From positions 1 to 40,887 of the forward strand of contig JBFWUW010000064.1 of the NCBI GenBank assembly GCA_050247075.1: 40,887 nucleotides of DNA, in the 5' to 3' direction. This DNA comes from JBFWUW01 sp050247075. GTDB taxonomy: Bacteria; Planctomycetota; Planctomycetia; Pirellulales; JBFWUW01. The notes under the pieces were generated by a model, which worked only from the letters and a program-made list of their open reading frames with translations, did not search any database and was not told where the DNA came from. The position numbers and the translations under genes were made by a program. Positions 9,110 through 16,266 of the stretch are shown here, piece after piece (position 1 is the stretch's first letter; each line of letters opens with the position of its first letter).

Positions 9110-9595
9110 ATGCCCTTCGCCGCTGATGCGTTTCTGCAAGCGCTGGCCCAGGCTGGCATTACGCATGTGGTGGGACTGCCCGACACCGAGACCGGGCCCG
9201 TCTTCGATCAACCCGCCCGCCACGGCCCGCGGGTGATTACCGTCTGCCGCGAGGGGGAGGCTTTGGCCTTGGCGGCCGGTTTATGGGGGGGCGGCGCGCG
9301 GCCGGTCGTGTTGATTCAAAGCACCGGCTTCTTTGAGTCGGGCGACAGTCTCCGCAGCGTGGCGCACGAAATGGATGTTCCGCTCGACCTGCTTATCGGC
9401 CACCGCGGCCATAGCGGCAAACTCAACGCCGGTTACCCCGACACAGCCCCGCTCTATCTGCCGCCACTGCTGCAAGCCTGGAACATCCCCACTGTCGAGT
9501 TGAAGGAATCAGAAGACTTCGAGGAGTTGACGGTGCTCTTGAAAGAAGGGGCCGCACGAACCCGCGGAGTGCGGGCGATATTGATACCACAGTGA
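9110..9595 (+). CDS. ThDP-dependent decarboxylase alpha subunit (sulfopyruvate/phosphonopyruvate decarboxylase-like)
   Basis: Protein of 161 residues equivalent to the N-terminal pyrimidine-binding domain of thiamine-diphosphate enzymes. It starts FAADAFLQALAQAGITHVVG, has the expected catalytic glutamate in TVCREGEALALAAGL, and continues with PVVLIQSTGFFESGD, a pattern shared by ComD and the N-terminal half of phosphonopyruvate decarboxylase. The cofactor-binding half is encoded separately at 9724. Reaction expected: nonoxidative decarboxylation of a 3-sulfo- or 3-phosphono-pyruvate type 2-oxoacid to the aldehyde. No coenzyme M or phosphonate gene is visible nearby, so the substrate is open. 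Confidence 0.82.
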   Translation: MPFAADAFLQALAQAGITHVVGLPDTETGPVFDQPARHGPRVITVCREGEALALAAGLWGGGARPVVLIQSTGFFESGDSLRSVAHEMDVPLDLLIGHRGHSGKLNAGYPDTAPLYLPPLLQAWNIPTVELKESEDFEELTVLLKEGAARTRGVRAILIPQ

Positions 9596-9600
9596 GGGTG

Positions 9601-9720
9601 TTCGGTTTTCAGTGTTCGGTGTTCAGATGAGAGCCATTCGCTATTCGCCGTAAGCTGATGGCTGATAGCTTCTCCGCTGACAGCTTTTTCGCCTTCCGCC
9701 TTCATCCTTTCGCCTTTCTT
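9601..9720. repeat. Intergenic micro-repeat cluster, including TTCATCC-type copy 2
   Basis: The 128-bp gap between the two decarboxylase subunits contains TTCGGTTTTCAGTGTTCGGT-like tandem units (9600-9626), GCTGATGGCTGATAGC (9655-9670) and the pyrimidine block at 9686-9720 related to copies at 5366 and 15336. An unusual insertion between two subunit genes that would be expected to be coupled. Confidence 0.6.
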
Positions 9721-9723
9721 CCC

Positions 9724-10305
9724 ATGCCTTCGTCCACGCACGAATACCTCACCAGGCTCGCGGCGCTCCGCGGGGATGCGATCTTGGTGACGACCATGAC
9801 GGCGGCCAAGATTTGGCCGCAAATTGAGGATGGCGTGTTGGATTTCAACTACTTGCCCAGCGCCATGAGCCATGCGGCCGATATCGCCCTGGGGATGGCG
9901 CTGGCTGTCCCACGGCGGTTGGTGATTTGCGTCAATGGAGATGGTTCACTGGTGATGAACCTGGGCGGGCTGGTGACGGCGGCCGACGCCGGGGCGGCCA
10001 ATTTGCGGATGTTGGTCATGGACAACGGCGTGTACGAGGTGGTCGGCGGGGGTCGCATCCCCGGTGCCGGCCGCACCGACTACGCCGCGCTGGCCGCCGC
10101 CTGCGGGTGGCCCACCGCCATGCGGTTTAGCAACGCCCAAGAATTGGCCGACGGCTGGGCAACCTTCGCTGGCGGGCCCGGCCCAGCTTTGGCGGTTTTG
10201 ACGACGGTCGATCCACCCGGCACCAAAATTCAACTGCCGGCCCGCCACCCAAGACAAGCCCTGCGCGACCTGCGGGCGTTCCTGACGGGTGAACGAACGG
10301 TTTAG
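9724..10305 (+). CDS. ThDP-dependent decarboxylase beta subunit (ComE/phosphonopyruvate decarboxylase-like)
   Basis: Protein of 193 residues, the thiamine-diphosphate-binding half partnering the gene at 9110. ATG 9724 is chosen over the open frame from 9658, because that extra part translates repeat DNA. The cofactor motif is visible as NGDGSLVMNLGGLVTAAD followed about 27 residues from GDG by MDNGVYEVVGG, that is GDG-X(about 25)-N. Earlier residues LPSAMSHAADIALGMAL also match the family. The gene ends one base before the oppositely oriented serine acetyltransferase ends. Confidence 0.83.
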   Translation: MPSSTHEYLTRLAALRGDAILVTTMTAAKIWPQIEDGVLDFNYLPSAMSHAADIALGMALAVPRRLVICVNGDGSLVMNLGGLVTAADAGAANLRMLVMDNGVYEVVGGGRIPGAGRTDYAALAAACGWPTAMRFSNAQELADGWATFAGGPGPALAVLTTVDPPGTKIQLPARHPRQALRDLRAFLTGERTV

Positions 10306-10306
10306 T

Positions 10307-11266
10307 TCAGATCTGATAGTTCGCATCCCCTTGCATCGTGCCGATGTGTTCCGCCCGCATCCGTAGCTTGGGCTTTTCCAATACCACGGTGGTATGCGGA
10401 TCGACGCTGCGGGTGAGCCACACGCTGGATCCAATCACCGAGTCGTGGCCAATGACCGTGTTGCCCCCCAATACCGTGGCATTGGCATAGATCACCACGC
10501 GGTCTTCTATCGTGGGGTGCCGCTTGGTGCCGCGGACCAGGTTGCCGTCGCCGTCGGTGGCAAAGCTCAGCGCGCCCAGCGTCACGCCTTGGTACAGCTT
10601 GACGTGTTCGCCGATCTGGCAGGTTTGACCCAGCACCACGCCGGTGCCGTGGTCGATGAAGAAATACTTGCCGATCGTGGCGCCAGGATGCAGGTCGATG
10701 CCAGTCTTGGAATGCGCCCACTCCGTCATCATCCGCGGAATCAGCGGAATTTGCAGCTCGTACAGCAAATGAGCCAGGCGAAAGACCGTTACGGCCTCCA
10801 GCCCAGGGTAGCAAAAGATGATCTCGTCCAAGCTGCCCGCCGCCGGATCGCCCTCGTAGGCGGCTTCGACATCGGTCGATAAAACATGCCGCAGATCGGG
10901 CAGTTGGTCCAAAAATTGAATCGCCTTGGCCTGGCCCAGGGCTTCGTAGTCGGCCGATTCCAGGCATTCGTCGCGCAGGCGGGCATCGTGCCGCAGCGCC
11001 CTGCCAATCTGCGTGGTCAGCTTGTCGTGCAAGCCGTCGATCAAATCGCCCACATGGTAGGTCACGTTGCCCACATGCAACCCCTCGCGGCGGCGATAGC
11101 CAGGATAGAGAATCTCCTTGAGATCCTCAATCACCCCCACCACCGCCTCGTAATTGGGCAGCGGGCAATGCCCCAGGTAATTGATCGAACCGATTTCGTG
11201 ATAGGTCCGCACGATGCGGTCGGTCAGGTCGGGCAACTGCTCTTTCAGACGAACGTCGGAAGCCAT
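10307..11266 (-). CDS. cysE: Serine O-acetyltransferase (EpsC-type, long N-terminal domain)
   Basis: Protein of about 319 residues. The frame opens with TTG at 11275, but ATG 11266 follows an AGGAG about ten bases upstream. The N-terminal helical domain is long. The C terminus is a left-handed beta-helix of hexapeptide repeats: HPGATIGKYFFIDHGTGVV, GEHVKLYQGVTLGALSF, TIEDRVVIYANATVLGG, VIGHDSVIGSSVWL. The catalytic histidine sits in the FIDHGTG context. It makes O-acetylserine from serine and acetyl-CoA, the first step of cysteine synthesis. No cysK lies in the window. The N-terminal length suggests the planctomycete/EpsC subtype. Confidence 0.93.
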   Translation of the reverse strand: MASDVRLKEQLPDLTDRIVRTYHEIGSINYLGHCPLPNYEAVVGVIEDLKEILYPGYRRREGLHVGNVTYHVGDLIDGLHDKLTTQIGRALRHDARLRDECLESADYEALGQAKAIQFLDQLPDLRHVLSTDVEAAYEGDPAAGSLDEIIFCYPGLEAVTVFRLAHLLYELQIPLIPRMMTEWAHSKTGIDLHPGATIGKYFFIDHGTGVVLGQTCQIGEHVKLYQGVTLGALSFATDGDGNLVRGTKRHPTIEDRVVIYANATVLGGNTVIGHDSVIGSSVWLTRSVDPHTTVVLEKPKLRMRAEHIGTMQGDANYQI

Positions 11267-11569
11267 GACGGCCAATCTCCTGGCGGCTTGCGGGACAAGA
11301 CTCGCGAATCAAGGGCCAACGCCTGCGAACCGCGCACAATGACGGCCGCGAAATGCCGAAAACGCTCCGCTGGCGGAAACGGCTCGCCAGACTGGGTAAA
11401 ATCTGGCCAATGCCTCGCCGCGGGAGCAACCGCCGAAGCGGCAAGAACCCTGCTAGCATCCTAGGCGGCACAATCGCCAAATTCAACACGCTTACCAGTT
11501 CTCTTCGTCCAGCCTACAGGGCGGAATTAACTCGATTCGGCTGCTAGCAATGCCTGTGGGCGGGGCAAC

Positions 11570-11602
11570 AAAAAAACCGGCCAGGGAGTTTTCCCGGGCC
11601 GG
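11570..11602 (-). terminator. Rho-independent terminator of the Gly/His-rich gene
   Basis: On the minus strand a CCGGCC/GGCCGG stem, extended by a GGGA/TCCC pair around a short loop, is followed directly by seven T residues (seen as A at 11570-11576). It lies about 50 bp after the stop at 11651. Confidence 0.88.
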
Positions 11603-11650
11603 CTTGATTCTGTTCTGAACGTCGTCGTTCAGGAAGGTTGTCGCGACGAC

Positions 11651-12859
11651 CTAGATCTTGCTGTAGGTCAGGTTGCCGCCTTCTTGCTTGATGATCAGCT
11701 TGTCGGTCTCGGCCGAGGCAATCTCGCCCAGGACCAGCTTGTCTTCACCGTCAACAATCGTCACCACGTTCTGCTCGACGGTGAACGTACCCTTCATTTC
11801 CTTTGGCTCTTGGCCGCGAACCTGCGTCCGCAGGATGGCCGAGCCGTCGCTTTCCATCGTCAACTGCATGATCATTTCGCGGTCTTCGTTATCCTTGCGG
11901 CTCATCTGCCACTGGCCGACCAGCAAGCTCGAATCAATCGGCGTGACGGGTGCGGCCACCGGAGCGGGAGCTGCGGCTGGCTGGGCCACCGCTGGTTGGG
12001 CGGCTGGCTGGGCAGCGGCAGGCTTAGCCGCGGCGGCTTGCACGGCCCGGTTCTGCTGTCCGCCTTGAGCCGCAACACCCGCGTTGCCAACCCGCTGCTG
12101 GGTTTGAACCACCTGTCCGACGCGGGCCTGCTGGTTCTGAACCACTTGGCCGCCGCGAATCTGGCTGTTCTGGATCAACTGTCCGCCTTGGCCCGATTGA
12201 CCACTCTGGCCGACAAGCTGGCCGCGAATCTGTTGGCGTCCGACAACACCCGGCTGACCGCCGACGGCACCTTGGCCTGGCTGACCAACGCCGGGACCAG
12301 GTTGTCCGCCTGCAGGGCCTTGCACACGTGGTCCATTGGCGGGTGCGTTGAAGTTGCTGCCGCGAATTCCCGGTCCCGCACTTGGCGTGAAGGCCGAACC
12401 GCCAAAGCCGTGGTCGTGGTCATCATGGCCGTCATGGTCATCATGGCCGTTATAGTCAGGACCGCCAAAGCCGAGACCACCGAAACGGGGGCCACCGAAG
12501 CCGTGGTCGTGGTCGTCGTGGTTGTCGAAATCAGGGCCGCCAAATCCAGGCCCGCGATATCCATAACCACCAAAACCGGGGTGATCGTGGGCGTCGATGT
12601 CGCCATCGCGATCGAAATCGCGGTAGCCGAAGCGGCCGGGACCGCCACGGTAGAAGTCCGCATGGTCGTCATCGTGGTGGTCATGACCGTAGCCACCGCC
12701 GTACCCGCCAGGGCCGCCGCGGAAACCGCCAGGACCAGCATAACCGCCGCCAAAGCGGCCACCAAAACCACCACCCGGTTGGGCCTGGGCAGACCCGGCA
12801 GCCAGAGCTGCCGCAAACACCAGGCTGAATGCACTGAAGCGTACCGTGAAAACTGACAT
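11651..12859 (-). CDS. Secreted Gly/His/Asp-rich protein with EF-hand-like loop and C-terminal beta domain
   Basis: Protein of 402 residues, start ATG 12859 with AAGGAG six bases upstream. A signal peptide ends near QAQ (about residue 27). Residues 28-165 are Gly-rich with His/Asp clusters (GHDHHDDDHADF; near-repeats of HDDHDHGFGG) and contain DFDRDGDIDAHD (81-92), a perfect EF-hand or dockerin-type calcium loop. Residues 165-305 are Gln/Gly/Val and then Ala/Pro low complexity. The last 95 residues (LVGQWQMSRKDNEDREMIM onward) look like a compact beta-barrel of the lipocalin-like type found in planctomycete secreted proteins. Likely a metal-binding envelope or matrix protein; function unknown. 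It has its own terminator and a possible sigma-54 promoter at 13004-13018. Confidence 0.85.
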   Translation of the reverse strand: MSVFTVRFSAFSLVFAAALAAGSAQAQPGGGFGGRFGGGYAGPGGFRGGPGGYGGGYGHDHHDDDHADFYRGGPGRFGYRDFDRDGDIDAHDHPGFGGYGYRGPGFGGPDFDNHDDHDHGFGGPRFGGLGFGGPDYNGHDDHDGHDDHDHGFGGSAFTPSAGPGIRGSNFNAPANGPRVQGPAGGQPGPGVGQPGQGAVGGQPGVVGRQQIRGQLVGQSGQSGQGGQLIQNSQIRGGQVVQNQQARVGQVVQTQQRVGNAGVAAQGGQQNRAVQAAAAKPAAAQPAAQPAVAQPAAAPAPVAAPVTPIDSSLLVGQWQMSRKDNEDREMIMQLTMESDGSAILRTQVRGQEPKEMKGTFTVEQNVVTIVDGEDKLVLGEIASAETDKLIIKQEGGNLTYSKI

Positions 12860-13003
12860 GTTGAACTCCTTTAGCGTAAGAGGTTGACTCGTTGGTTTGT
12901 TGTTTTGTGGTGATCTTCGCAGGTCACTCTTCCTGCAAGCGTTGTTTCGTGTTTCTTTGTTACAGCTCCTTTCGATGCCATTCGCGATTGTTGCGAGCTA
13001 TAA

Positions 13004-13018
13004 GCGAAAGTCGTGCCA
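13004..13018 (-). promoter_or_regulatory. Candidate sigma-54 promoter for the Gly/His-rich gene
   Basis: Read on the minus strand: TGGCACGACTTTCGCT. The -24 element TGGCAC is perfect, the -12 element is TCGC rather than TTGC, and the GG-N10-GC spacing is exact. The predicted transcript would start near 12992, about 130 bases before ATG 12859. Confidence 0.5.
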
Positions 13019-13366
13019 ACTGCTTGCCAGGCCGGCGATGGCCATGTTTAGGCAGTTGTGCGGCTCGTTCCTCGTGTGGCACCGAAATCAACTTGACATG
13101 AGGCGTATCTGGATCGCGACATTCCAGCGGACACCCCGGCCAGGAAAAACCTGCACCTGCGAGAAAATTCGCCGGTGCGTCATTCGCCCGCGAAATTTGG
13201 CCACGGCCAGACCGTACTATCTATGCATGTTTGCGGAACCGCCGCTCGCGATTCGCAACACCTTATCCGGAAACATTTTGCGTCGATTTACGGCAACCAG
13301 CCCAGATTGCCGGCCTGGCCGCTCGTAACGCCCCGCCAAATCTCACGCTTTCCTTAGATATCAGGG

Positions 13367-13384
13367 CTGTCCGGTAGTGGACAG
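13367..13384. promoter_or_regulatory. Perfect palindrome, possible enhancer-binding-protein site
   Basis: CTGTCC-GGTAGT-GGACAG, 6-base arms and 6-base spacer, centred about 53 bases upstream of the start predicted from the sigma-54 promoter at 13403. Position and symmetry suit a bound activator or repressor; identity unknown. Confidence 0.5.
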
Positions 13385-13402
13385 CAAACCGGATCATAAG
13401 AA

Positions 13403-13417
13403 TGGCACGGGGCTTGC
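13403..13417 (+). promoter_or_regulatory. Sigma-54 (-24/-12) promoter of the planctomycete cytochrome gene
   Basis: TGGCACGGGGCTTGCAA matches the RpoN consensus TGGCACG-N4-TTGCW at every defined position, with GG and GC separated by exactly ten bases. Predicted start near 13429, 43 bases before ATG 13472. Confidence 0.85.
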
Positions 13418-13471
13418 AAACAACAACTTCTAACGACTGCGGTTCACGGGATACTGCCGAGGATAGAAACC

Positions 13472-15334
13472 ATGAAAACCTTCACCCTGCTCTGCGTTGC
13501 GTTTGCTAGTAGCCTGCAAGTCGTCTCGGCCCAGGCCGCTTCCGACTTGGAACTGGCCGAGCAAGGCTATGCCATACTCAAGCAATATTGCCACCGCTGC
13601 CACGGTGTGAACTTCGCCGTCGACGGCCTGGACGTGCTCGACCACGAAGGCCTGTTGAAGGACCGCGGGCCGCAACGCGACCCTTGGGTTACGCCCGGCA
13701 ACCCCGAAGCCTCTCCCATTTGGGACCGCGTTGGCGTGCGGCAAGACATGCCACCCGACGAAGCCGCCCAGCCCACCGACGCCGAGCGGGAAATCTTGAA
13801 GCAGTGGATTGCCGCCGGGGCCAAGTTCCCCGTTCGCGAGGAGCGGGCCTTCGCTACCGAAGAGAGCATCCTGCGGCCGATCCGCGACCACCTCAAGGCC
13901 ACCCCCAAGGAAGATCGCCAGTTCCAGCGGTACTTGTCGCTGCATGCCCTGTTCAACAACCATAAGCAAGTCACGATTGACGAGTTGCGTTTGGGCCGGG
14001 CCGCCTTGTCCAAGTTGGTCAACAGCCTGAGCTGGAAAGACAAGATCGTGCCGCCGCTGGCCCTGGATGCCAGCCAGACGGTGTTCAACATCGATCTGCG
14101 CAACTACGGCTGGGACAAGAAGGATCTTTGGAACGAAGTCGTCAAGGTCTACCCCTACGGCATGAACCTGAGTGCCCACAGGGATGACAGCGTGCGCCGG
14201 CTGGCCAGCGAAATCCGCCAGCTCAGCGGCGACGACTTGGCTTACGTGCGGGCCGATTGGTTCATCGCCACCGCCTCCCGCCCGCCCCTCTACCACACCA
14301 TGTTGGAACTCCCCGAGAACATCAAAGAGCTGCGTGCCAAGTTGAATGTCTTCCCTAAAGAAGACTTCATGGACAACAGCCTGGCCCGGGCCGGCTTGAT
14401 CACCAGCAAGGTCTCCAAGCAAAACCGCCTGCTCGACCGGCACAGCTCGCTTTACGGCTACTACTGGGAAAGCTACGACTTCAAGCAGAACGACGGCACT
14501 GGCGACCTGCAGCAGTTTCCGCTGGGACCCAAGTTCGACAACCATCCCTTTGTGTTCCAAGCCTTCGAGCACGATGGCGGCGAGATGATCTTCAGCCTGC
14601 CCAACGGCCTGCAGGGCTACTACCTGTCGGACGCCAAGGGCAACCGCATCAACGAGGGCCCCATCCAAATCGTCCGCGATTCGCTGGAGACCTCGGGTAC
14701 GCCGGTGATCGTGAACGGCCTGTCTTGCATGTCTTGCCACAGCCGCGGCGTGGTCCGCTTCGAGGCGGAAGCCGCTCTGCGGGACAACACGCCCTTTAGC
14801 GGCACCGTGCGGGACAAAGTGCAGAAGCTGTACAAGCACCAGTCGGAGTTTGACGAAATGATGGCCAAGGACGAAGCCCGCTTCCTGGCAGCGGTTGAGG
14901 CGGCTGCCGGACAATACCTGCAGGTCGAAGGCGACGCCGGTAAGTCGATCGGCGACTTCAAGGAGCCAATCGGCACCATCGCCCGCTGGTACATTCGCGA
15001 CCTCAGCCCGGAAGTGGTGGCAGGCGAAATGGGCATCGAAAACCCCGCCGAAATCCCCGCTATCGTCAAAGGCAACCCCAACCTCCGTAAGGCCGGCCTG
15101 GCTCCGCTGGGAACGGGCGGCACCATCAAGCGTGACGTATGGGGAAACCAGAACGAGAACTCCCCCTACTTTCAGTTCGCCCGGGCCTTGGAGCTAGGCG
15201 AACCGCTGATCGCCAAGGTCGAAAAGAAGATCGCCGATGTGGCCCAAACCGTGGCCAAGGCGGTTGAAAAAGCCGACGCCAAGGCCAAGGCCAACCCGCA
15301 GGTGAAGTCGATCAAGGCGAAAGCCAAGCAGTAG
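13472..15334 (+). CDS. Planctomycete cytochrome c domain protein with two CxxCH sites
   Basis: Protein of 620 residues with a signal peptide (MKTFTLLCVAFASSLQVVSA). Haem motif 1 is CHRCH (residues 40-44) in a PSCyt1-type context (LKQYCHRCHGVNFAVDGLDV). Haem motif 2 is CMSCH (419-423) within NGLSCMSCHSRGVVRFE. The segment between, about 370 residues with many aromatic residues (SLYGYYWESYDF), is of no family I can name. The C terminus is a Lys/Ala-rich amphipathic tail that may contact nucleic acid, phospholipid or acidic polymer. This architecture is known in planctomycetes without assigned function; a periplasmic electron-transfer role is inferred. The gene stands alone and is preceded by a perfect sigma-54 promoter, which is unusual for a haem protein and implies strict activator control. 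Confidence 0.88.
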   Translation: MKTFTLLCVAFASSLQVVSAQAASDLELAEQGYAILKQYCHRCHGVNFAVDGLDVLDHEGLLKDRGPQRDPWVTPGNPEASPIWDRVGVRQDMPPDEAAQPTDAEREILKQWIAAGAKFPVREERAFATEESILRPIRDHLKATPKEDRQFQRYLSLHALFNNHKQVTIDELRLGRAALSKLVNSLSWKDKIVPPLALDASQTVFNIDLRNYGWDKKDLWNEVVKVYPYGMNLSAHRDDSVRRLASEIRQLSGDDLAYVRADWFIATASRPPLYHTMLELPENIKELRAKLNVFPKEDFMDNSLARAGLITSKVSKQNRLLDRHSSLYGYYWESYDFKQNDGTGDLQQFPLGPKFDNHPFVFQAFEHDGGEMIFSLPNGLQGYYLSDAKGNRINEGPIQIVRDSLETSGTPVIVNGLSCMSCHSRGVVRFEAEAALRDNTPFSGTVRDKVQKLYKHQSEFDEMMAKDEARFLAAVEAAAGQYLQVEGDAGKSIGDFKEPIGTIARWYIRDLSPEVVAGEMGIENPAEIPAIVKGNPNLRKAGLAPLGTGGTIKRDVWGNQNENSPYFQFARALELGEPLIAKVEKKIADVAQTVAKAVEKADAKAKANPQVKSIKAKAKQ

Positions 15335-15335
15335 G

Positions 15336-15378
15336 GGGAAAGGCTGAAGGCAGAAGGATGAAGGATGAAGGATGAATC
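15336..15378. repeat. Short intergenic TTCATCC-type repeat, copy 3 (inverted)
   Basis: AAGGCTGAAGGCAGAAGGAT followed by GAAGGATGAAGGATGAATC. Its reverse complement aligns with 5366-5409 over almost the whole length. It begins one base after the cytochrome stop codon. Confidence 0.7.
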
Positions 15379-15677
15379 GACTGGGCCAGGGATGGCCGTA
15401 TCTGGCTTGTAGGCGGCAGTCTCCCAGCCGCAACTCGTCCCGCGATTAGCGGGCTTATTCGCACACAGCGCTACGGCCCGCACATCACTTTCGCTGCCGC
15501 TCCACGGTGGCCCCTTCCGCATCCAGATCGCAACACTTGGTGGGGCAACTACTTGCGGCGCGCAGTGGCCCGGTCACGAAATTCGGCATGGTGATTGCTT
15601 ACTAATACTTTCGTCGTGATGGCTGTGGCAGGCAGCCTGGGGAATCAACTCGATCGTTGTCATGCTGGATAGAACCG
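15379..15677. other. Non-coding gap after the cytochrome gene
   Basis: No convincing gene. Apart from the repeat before it and the weak promoter candidate at 15584-15600, I see no structure here. Confidence 0.5.
15584..15600 (+). promoter_or_regulatory. Weak sigma-54-like promoter before the small membrane protein
   Basis: CGGCATGGTGATTGCTT: -12 element TTGCT is perfect, -24 element CGGCAT has two mismatches to TGGCAC, spacing is exact. It lies about 78 bases before ATG 15678. Confidence 0.3.
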
Positions 15678-15872
15678 ATGACTGCCTTGGCCGCCAACTC
15701 GCCTGCCCAAAGTGGCAATCTCGCCGCGGGATACTTTCCAGAATCCGAGCAATTGCGGCAACGGGCTGACGATACATCGGCTTGGTGGGCAGTCTGCACC
15801 GTGCTGCTGGCCGTGGTCAGTTGTGGCGTACTCGGCATGGCCTTAACCGTCTTGTGGGTCTTGGCTCATTAG
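15678..15872 (+). CDS. Small single-span membrane protein
   Basis: Protein of 64 residues from ATG 15678 (71 if an earlier ATG at 15657 is used). The N-terminal half is polar (MTALAANSPAQSGNLAAGYF). The C-terminal half is one membrane helix (VCTVLLAVVSCGVLGMALTV). No family recognised. Support for a real gene: a hydrophobic segment in good frame, a strong terminator about 100 bp downstream (15974-16027) and a possible promoter upstream. Shine-Dalgarno is weak. Confidence 0.45.
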   Translation: MTALAANSPAQSGNLAAGYFPESEQLRQRADDTSAWWAVCTVLLAVVSCGVLGMALTVLWVLAH

Positions 15873-16266
15873 AGATAAGAAACCGGCCATTCCGGCCATT
15901 ACAGGCTGATAAGAAATTTGTTGCCCCGTGCCGAAGCTCCACGCGACACGGGCCAACGAGTGGTGTGCGAAGTGGGGGCTGGCCTCGAACGTTGGGTGTT
16001 CGCTTCGAGGAACCAGCCCCCGTTTTTATGCGCTAGCGCGTAGCCGCGCTTTGCCCGCTCTTCCGGCAGCACGGCCATGCTTGGCTTCCCGGTTGTTTTT
16101 CGCTCTGGGTCATGGGCCAAACGTCCGACGGCCAAGCGCGCCCACGGACTTCCCAATCATCATGCTCGCAGTGGACGCTCATCAAAAATCCTTGATGCGT
16201 GCTCCGCCAATCGCTATGCTCGCGATTGCTTCTTCGTCGTAGCGGCGGCACGCATTGGTCGCGGGG
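15873..16266. other. Intergenic region with terminator; otherwise featureless
   Basis: About 390 bp between the small membrane protein and the DUF1549 gene. It holds the terminator at 15974-16027 and a GCGCTAGCGC palindrome near 16031. Open frames here show no protein-like composition. Confidence 0.5.
15974..16027 (+). terminator. Strong rho-independent terminator
   Basis: GGGGGCTGG (15974-15982) pairs perfectly with CCAGCCCCC (16013-16021), with inner CCTCGAA/TTCGAGG pairing, then GTTTTT. It is the only transcription end visible downstream of the small gene at 15678. Confidence 0.9.

Larger units (their letters stand above)
12860..13471. other. 612-bp divergent regulatory region
   Basis: Non-coding space between the Gly/His-rich gene (minus) and the planctomycete cytochrome (plus). 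It contains two sigma-54-type promoter sequences facing outward (13004-13018 and 13403-13417), a palindrome at 13367-13384, and a widely spaced 7-base inverted repeat CAACTGC/GCAGTTG (13017-13023 and 13052-13058). Open frames here (such as 12897-13328) have no recognisable protein character. Confidence 0.6.

Noticed and set aside
11684..12856. 390-codon plus-strand open frame opposite the Gly/His-rich gene
   Set aside because: Its Val/Ala/Thr-rich translation is the antisense reading of Gly/His/Asp low-complexity codons. The minus-strand gene has a signal peptide, Shine-Dalgarno and terminator.
12897..13328. 143-codon frame between the Gly/His gene and the cytochrome
   Set aside because: Composition unlike a protein, runs over promoter elements, no ribosome site.
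13430..14914. 494-codon minus-strand open frame opposite the cytochrome
   Set aside because: The plus strand has signal peptide, two CxxCH motifs and a promoter; the antisense frame has no family features.
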